Shown here piece by piece: positions 58,780 to 64,000 of a DNA stretch of 64,000 nt. A model generated the notes under the pieces. That model ran no database searches, was not told the origin of the DNA, and was given only the letters and a program-made list of their open reading frames with translations. The position numbers and the translations under genes are program-made. The stretch comes from Aedes albopictus (taxonomy: Eukaryota > Arthropoda > Insecta > Diptera > Culicidae): the NCBI RefSeq assembly GCF_035046485.1, contig NC_085137.1, positions 14,289,346-14,353,345 of the forward strand. The letters are read 5' to 3'. Position 1 is the stretch's first letter; every line of letters begins with the position of its first letter.

Positions 58780-59510
58780 TTTCCTTACGAATAATTTTCG
58801 AATTCATCCGATACCCGAATAATTTTCGTAGAATTCCGTGAGGAATCTTGGGAAGAATTCTGGAGAGATATCCTTTAGGGACTCCCTCATGAAATGTCGA
58901 AGAAGGAATTCTACGTAAAAAATCGGAGAAAATTCCTGAAGGACTGAATGTAATCCCACATAAAATGCCGGAAAGGAAATTTCTGGAGGAATTCTGGATG
59001 GAACCTAGGATGAATACTTGTAAGAATCTCAGATTATTCCACATGGAATTCCGGAGAAAATTCCAGAAGGGATCTGGTACGCAACCACAGGTATTCTTTC
59101 TGTGAAACATAATTCCTGTGATATTCTCTGAAGTTATCCCTGAGATGCCGAAGAAAATGTCTGAAGGTATTTCGCATGGAAACTCGGAAAAAAATCCTGA
59201 AAGTATCCTGTAGGTATGGTATCCCAGGAGGAATGCCAAAAGAATTTCTGGAAGATTTGCTTAAAAACTCTAAAGGAATTCCATACGGGGTGTCGTAGAA
59301 AATTCCTGAGGATATGCCATCCAAATGTTGGATCCCAAAAGAAAAACTTTGCAAAAAAAACGGGAAGAACTCCGAGAGGAATTCCCGAAAGAATTCCGGA
59401 AATTTCTGACGAAATGTCTAAAGCAGCCCTGGGACTCTGGGAGTTTCCTAACGAAACGTTCAATGGTATACTCGGATTCATCCGAGACGCGTTTGATTCC
59501 CGAAGAAATC
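58780..59510. repeat. Degenerate GGAATTCC repeat, block 3
   Basis: Drifting GGAATTCTGGAGGAAT-like units as in the blocks at 27 and 39 kb. The overlapping ORFs on both strands are repeat translations. Confidence 0.7.
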
Positions 59511-59906
59511 CAATTTTATATCTTTTTACAGAGCCGAGATATAGATGAAATTGTTATTTTTACCCCAGCGCTACCTGATGAATATGTGAATACTCACACA
59601 GACAACGTTTGACAAAACATACATTTTGCAGGAAACATCAAAACAACACTTTTGAACTTTCCATCGACCACGCTTTTAAGGATCATTTTAAATCTTCATA
59701 GTAGTGAAACATTTCCAGCAGGTGATGGTAGTGTGATGTGGGCGATGGATTTTCACGAAAATTGTTGTAGGTGTTACGTCTGTTTGTCTATGATCAAAAC
59801 TATTCAAATCTATTGAACACCTTCTCTGACAAAATGTTGTGTAAATTTCAAGAAATTCACCGCAAAAGTAATGTTCTATAAATATGACGTTGGATCGATA
59901 TTGCTT

Positions 59907-60406
59907 NNNNNNNNNNNNNNNNNNNNNNNNNNNNNNNNNNNNNNNNNNNNNNNNNNNNNNNNNNNNNNNNNNNNNNNNNNNNNNNNNNNNNNNNNNNNNN
60001 NNNNNNNNNNNNNNNNNNNNNNNNNNNNNNNNNNNNNNNNNNNNNNNNNNNNNNNNNNNNNNNNNNNNNNNNNNNNNNNNNNNNNNNNNNNNNNNNNNNN
60101 NNNNNNNNNNNNNNNNNNNNNNNNNNNNNNNNNNNNNNNNNNNNNNNNNNNNNNNNNNNNNNNNNNNNNNNNNNNNNNNNNNNNNNNNNNNNNNNNNNNN
60201 NNNNNNNNNNNNNNNNNNNNNNNNNNNNNNNNNNNNNNNNNNNNNNNNNNNNNNNNNNNNNNNNNNNNNNNNNNNNNNNNNNNNNNNNNNNNNNNNNNNN
60301 NNNNNNNNNNNNNNNNNNNNNNNNNNNNNNNNNNNNNNNNNNNNNNNNNNNNNNNNNNNNNNNNNNNNNNNNNNNNNNNNNNNNNNNNNNNNNNNNNNNN
60401 NNNNNN
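59907..60406. other. Assembly gap (500 N)
   Basis: All bases are N. It lies at the outer side of a foldback whose left arm is missing. Confidence 0.99.
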
Positions 60407-61184
60407 AATTTGGGCTCGATTGGTTAATCTTTCGCAAAGTTTGAACTGTTCGGGTAAAACACTATTTTTTAGACAACTCATTTTTGAGCTGTCATATCTC
60501 GGAAACCAGTGAACCGAATTGAATGAAATTTTGAACGTACACTAACAATATACAAATGCTTCACAAACTATTAAAACATAGATACTTTTTGAACGTTGAA
60601 AAAAGTTATCATGGATTGACACTTTTTGGATTTTTCTCGAAAAAATGTAATTTTTTTACGCCAATGTCAATAAATTTTAGTGTTGATGTCCAAAGATTTT
60701 CCTCTTCTGTTCTCAAGTTATCTTTAATCAGATATATTAGAGCCTATTTAGATTAAAGGAAGAACACATTTAGTAATTTTTGTGCGGTATTGTAAATTTG
60801 AATTATTTTCCTCTATATGGGTAAAAATTTTAACCCGGTATAACTTAATTCGCCGTGAAAAAATATTACATTTTATAACGTTGTATTAAGTATCTATATA
60901 TTGTTGATAAACGTTAAAAAATTCATTCAATTCGGTTCACTGGTTTCCGAGATATGACAGCTCAAAAATGAGTTGTCTAAAAAATAGTGTTTTACCCGAA
61001 CGGTTCTAACTTCGCGAAAAATTATTCAATGATGCAAATTTGTACCAATGATGCACATATAATAGGTTGATAAACAGTCAAAATTTGAGGTTTTTTGATG
61101 CACTCTATGAAAAGTTATAGCATGTTGAACTTTTTTGTGAGAGAAAAAAAGTTGCCTATCCCAAACATTTTGGCCATCCCCTGT
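60407..61184. mobile_element. Foldback repeat B (empty-site relative of repeat A)
   Basis: The inner arms at about 60420-60530 and 60925-61010 are inverted (TTTTGAGCTGTCATATCTCG and its inverse). Its right end, read inversely, starts CAGGGGATGGCCAAAATG and contains TTTGGGATAGGCAACTTT, the unoccupied form of the target hit at 30291/34288. The left end is hidden in the gap. Confidence 0.8.
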
Positions 61185-61475
61185 AGATAAGCTAACAATT
61201 CACTTGTTTGTATGGTGGATACACACAATCACTCGTAATACCTTATTTTCTGCTGCTTCGAAATTATAAGAAATCCACCATATGAAAAACATATTTCAAT
61301 TTCAATGATATTTTGATTATTTTGAAGGAATGTAAATGGTACTTTTGATAAATAGAACAATGACTTGTTCCTTTACACTTATGCATTGAAATTTTTACAA
61401 AAAAGTCAACGGTTTCGGCAAAAACAGGGGTGTCCATTTCGCCCCGGGTGTCCATTATGCCCCTAATCCCCCTAT
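61185..61475. mobile_element. Fragment with GGGGCATAATGGACACC end
   Basis: The right end (inverse) reads GGGGCATAATGGACACCC followed by GGGGCGAAATGGACACCCC, the same two words found at 28421 and 28619 but adjacent here. The interior has no similarity I can see to the 28-kb copy. Confidence 0.55.
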
Positions 61476-61486
61476 TAGTGTCCTTA

Positions 61487-61610
61487 TTAACCCTAAAAGG
61501 GATACCTGGGGTCCATTGGACCCCAGGCGCCTTTCAGGGCTCGTCTTTGATGGAACACACTCAGCGAGGTGACGAAACTGAGGCCATGAAGGTATCCCTT
61601 TTAGGGTTAA
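61487..61610. mobile_element. MITE with TTAACCCTAAAAGGGATACC termini
   Basis: The 20-bp TTAACCCTAAAAGGGATACC is perfectly inverted at the right end (61610). It has a GGGTCCATTGGACCC palindrome inside. 124 bp. Confidence 0.87.
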
Positions 61611-63505
61611 GCATGTGGCACTTGTTTTCGGATAGGATGAATATGGGAGCGTGAGATTACTGATGGCACGCCTACACTAACGATTGACTGTTATTTCAAT
61701 TTGAGAACAATATCCAAAAATGTATCTTCTATCTCTTGTAGTAAACATTCTAACGAAGCAAATAATACCAGTAATTTCCACTGGAATATTTGATGAAGAG
61801 CCATCATTAAGGCTCGCAAACATTTTTGTTTCAAATTTCTCAACAACACCAGCAGTAACTAACGTTGAGTAAACAAACGTCTCAATTACTGTTTACTGCA
61901 TTCGTTTTTATGGTATAACAAGCTTTGCCATCTGAAGAATCGAATGAACTGAAAAAAAATAAATTATTTAAAATCAAATGTGTTCAGAAAAGCTAAGAAA
62001 CTGTATGGTAGTTCTTATGTTCCGTAGAAAACCTTAAAAAATAAGAAACTTGATCTCATAAAAAATGCTGTGGGAATGCCTTTATCGATTTTTCAAAGGT
62101 TTTAATGAATGGGTTTCTTAGACAACGTGTTGAGAAAGCGAATGTGCTAAAAGCTTGGATTTTTTTTTTATTTTTTAGTGATAAATTATGTTGAAATCAT
62201 TAGAAAATACCTTTGTGCAAAAGCAAATTTGGAGAATGCAGCTAATTGGTAAAGAACTCGAATGTTGTTCGAAATATCATGACTATTGAAAGAAAAAAAA
62301 AATGCAAAAATGTGAAGCACAATATTCTATGTTCTGAAAAAAGTTGGTAGGAATCATAAGAACAGTTCATTTTATTTAATAAATAAAATATAATTTCTGA
62401 AACAGTCTATAGGTACGCTAAAAATACCAATCGATTTTATTTTCTGGGTTGTCTTGAACTCTCTCCAGAGATTGTTTTTGAACATCTTCTAGGGATTCTA
62501 TCGAAAATGTCTCCAGATTTTCCACAAGCATTCATCAATGAAAGGGAGACTAATGGGGAGAGATAATAAAATTAAGTGCTGAATTCTTTTGTCTGCTAAA
62601 CACGTTGCTAGTACACCATGTATCACCTCCCAATTCGTATAATTTCCTTTGATTCATTTGTAAATAGTCATTTTACACGGTCTAGAATAAATCAGGGGTA
62701 TGCTAATATACGATTGCAATAAACTCTCAGGCGTTGGCGAATCGCATTGAAAAACTTTTGTGATCTCTACACTTTATATATGCCAAGATATATGCTACTA
62801 ATGCAACAGTTTAATGGCAAAGAAAGCTATCGTTTAATAACAAGGGAAGTGCTAATAGAACACTAAGATAAGATACAGGCTATGTCGCATTGGGGTCATA
62901 TTGTAAGGAGTAAAATGATAAACAATAAGTGTATGTATCAGCAAACGAATTCTGCTAGTATGTGCAGTTGATCTACACTCCAACTTATGAAATATCAGAG
63001 GGTGATAAAATTTGATCAAAAACGTGATAAAATCGGGGATAGACAAAATCGCGGGCAGATAAAATCAGTAATAATAATCCAAACGTAAAAGGGGGTAGTA
63101 TTGAGTATCGACAGATCCTTTGTCGTAATGTTTACTCTTGTTGAAAGATGATCACGACAAGTGCAATTTAGTTTACTTATGTACTTACTCAGGGCTGGTA
63201 GCAAAAACTGATGGTTGAAATAGTTATTTTAGTGGCAAAAAAATGACTAAATAGTGACTTGTAGGTAAATACCAAAAAAGTAATATCTACAATGTAGAAG
63301 CTGATATTTTGCAGAAATCACATTAAGCAGATGAACGAAAATTAATGTGGGCATTTAGGGTAATTCATGTACTTTGGACAGACTGAGGACAACGTTAACA
63401 GCATTGATCTTGTACCGACTTTTCGAACCCTCTAAGCAGAATACCCTCTTCGATTGAGTGTAATCAGTTTCGTACCTTTTAATTCCGCCCTAATTGCTTA
63501 TCCTT

Positions 63506-63554
63506 TGACAGATACGCGTACTTCGACTACCACTTGTAATCTTCCTCAGTGTCA
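63506..63554 (-). ncRNA. Hammerhead-like motif, left arm (core change)
   Basis: Same layout as 39679-39727, but the conserved GAAA is GAAG here, so it is probably inactive. Confidence 0.5.
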
Positions 63555-63573
63555 GTTATCCACAGTGGATAAC

Positions 63574-63619
63574 TGATACTGAGGAAGATTACAGGTAGTC
63601 GAAATACGCGTATCTGTCA
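63574..63619 (+). ncRNA. Hammerhead-like motif, right arm (intact core)
   Basis: Stem I TGATA/TGTCA (one G-T pair), CTGAGGA plus A, stem II GATTA-CAGG-TAGTC, GAAA, TACGCGTA, TC. The stem I base change and the shortened stem II loop keep pairing relative to the other copies. Confidence 0.58.
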
Positions 63620-64000
63620 AAGGATAAGCAATTAGGGCGGAATTAAAAGGTACGAAACAGATTACACTCATTCGAAGACTTAAGCATTATTTAAAATACC
63701 ATTTGGCGTTATCTGTAAGTGTACTGGTGCCGAAATCTGGATTTTTATAACATCAAGGTTTTTGCAGCATTCCTTAGGGAATGACAATGCTTCTTAAGGA
63801 ATTCGTTCAATATAAGGCACTATAAGGCAAATCTAACGGAAGCTAACGATCCCTTCGCATCTGGTGGCAACTCTATGAAAAGAGTGACTCCGCCAAAATT
63901 TCCCATGGCGCAGCATAGACAAAGTGCACTTTTTTCACTTTTTTGTATCGAATTCCGCATCGTAGAGAAACAAACGAGCACTTTTTGCAAAGAAAATTGT

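Larger units (their letters stand above)
63407..63690. mobile_element. Hammerhead-bearing repeat, inverted pair
   Basis: A left copy (63407-63566, minus orientation) is followed head-to-head by a partial plus-orientation copy to about 63690. The junction is TTATCCACAGTGGATAA. The single-arm relative is at 39579-39744. Confidence 0.82.
58517..64000 (-). other. Presumed last intron of glycogen phosphorylase
   Basis: No further phosphorylase exon is recognisable up to the window end, so the intron is at least 5.5 kb, including a gap of unknown size. It contains repeats at 58.8-59.5, 60.4-61.6 and 63.4-63.7 kb. The rest, 61611-63406 and 63700-64000, is AT-rich without assignable features. Confidence 0.6.

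Noticed and set aside
28398..61475. A single giant (33-kb) inverted-repeat element, Maverick-like
   Set aside because: The GGGGCATAATGGACACC ends are inverted relative to each other, but the interiors do not match and no polymerase, integrase or capsid-type gene lies between. Separate small elements explain the ends better.
1..64000. CRISPR array, prophage or bacterial operon
   Set aside because: Spliced genes, SINEs, MITEs and PLEs show nuclear eukaryotic DNA. No regularly spaced identical repeats exist.

Overview
This window is eukaryotic nuclear DNA from a mosquito, most likely an Aedes-type culicine. It is AT-rich. The few coding exons are separated by very long introns and buried in MITEs, foldback elements, tRNA-derived SINEs and decayed retroelements, as in Aedes. 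Two assembly gaps of 500 N each lie at 34407-34906 and 59907-60406. Two host genes can be supported, both on the minus strand.

(1) cactus, the IkB inhibitor of the Toll pathway, occupies 251-17010. Three coding exons are present: 16559-17010, 11408-11724 and 251-339. Their splice phases fit exactly and encode residues 1-286: the N-terminal phospho-degron region and about four ankyrin repeats. The remaining ankyrin repeats and any PEST tail lie beyond base 1. Intron 1 (4.8 kb) and intron 2 (11.1 kb) hold several MITEs and a SINE, and intron 2 also has a GC-rich unique block with Rel/Dorsal-type sites. The promoter and 5' leader lie at about 17.0-18.1 kb.

(2) The 3'-terminal exon of glycogen phosphorylase is at 58358-58516, with a poly(A) signal near 57985. 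The sequence from 58517 to the window end looks like its long preceding intron.

The roughly 40 kb between these genes is a transposon graveyard. Its most informative parts are three. A 3,993-bp DNA transposon at 30295-34287 has ~490-bp terminal inverted repeats, ATAG target duplications and a two-exon gene for a putative DDD/E transposase of a family I cannot name with certainty. Its empty target site is preserved in a related repeat at 61.1 kb. A nested stack at 40.9-45.2 kb contains a truncated Penelope-like element (PLE) with a GIY-YIG endonuclease remnant, an 11-bp target duplication and a hammerhead-ribozyme-like motif. Further hammerhead-like motifs sit at 38-75, 39679-39727 and 63506-63619. 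Degenerate GGAATTCCTGGA-type repeats occur at 27.2-28.4, 38.4-40.9 and 58.8-59.5 kb.

No new multi-gene system is visible. The novelty here lies in mobile-element biology.
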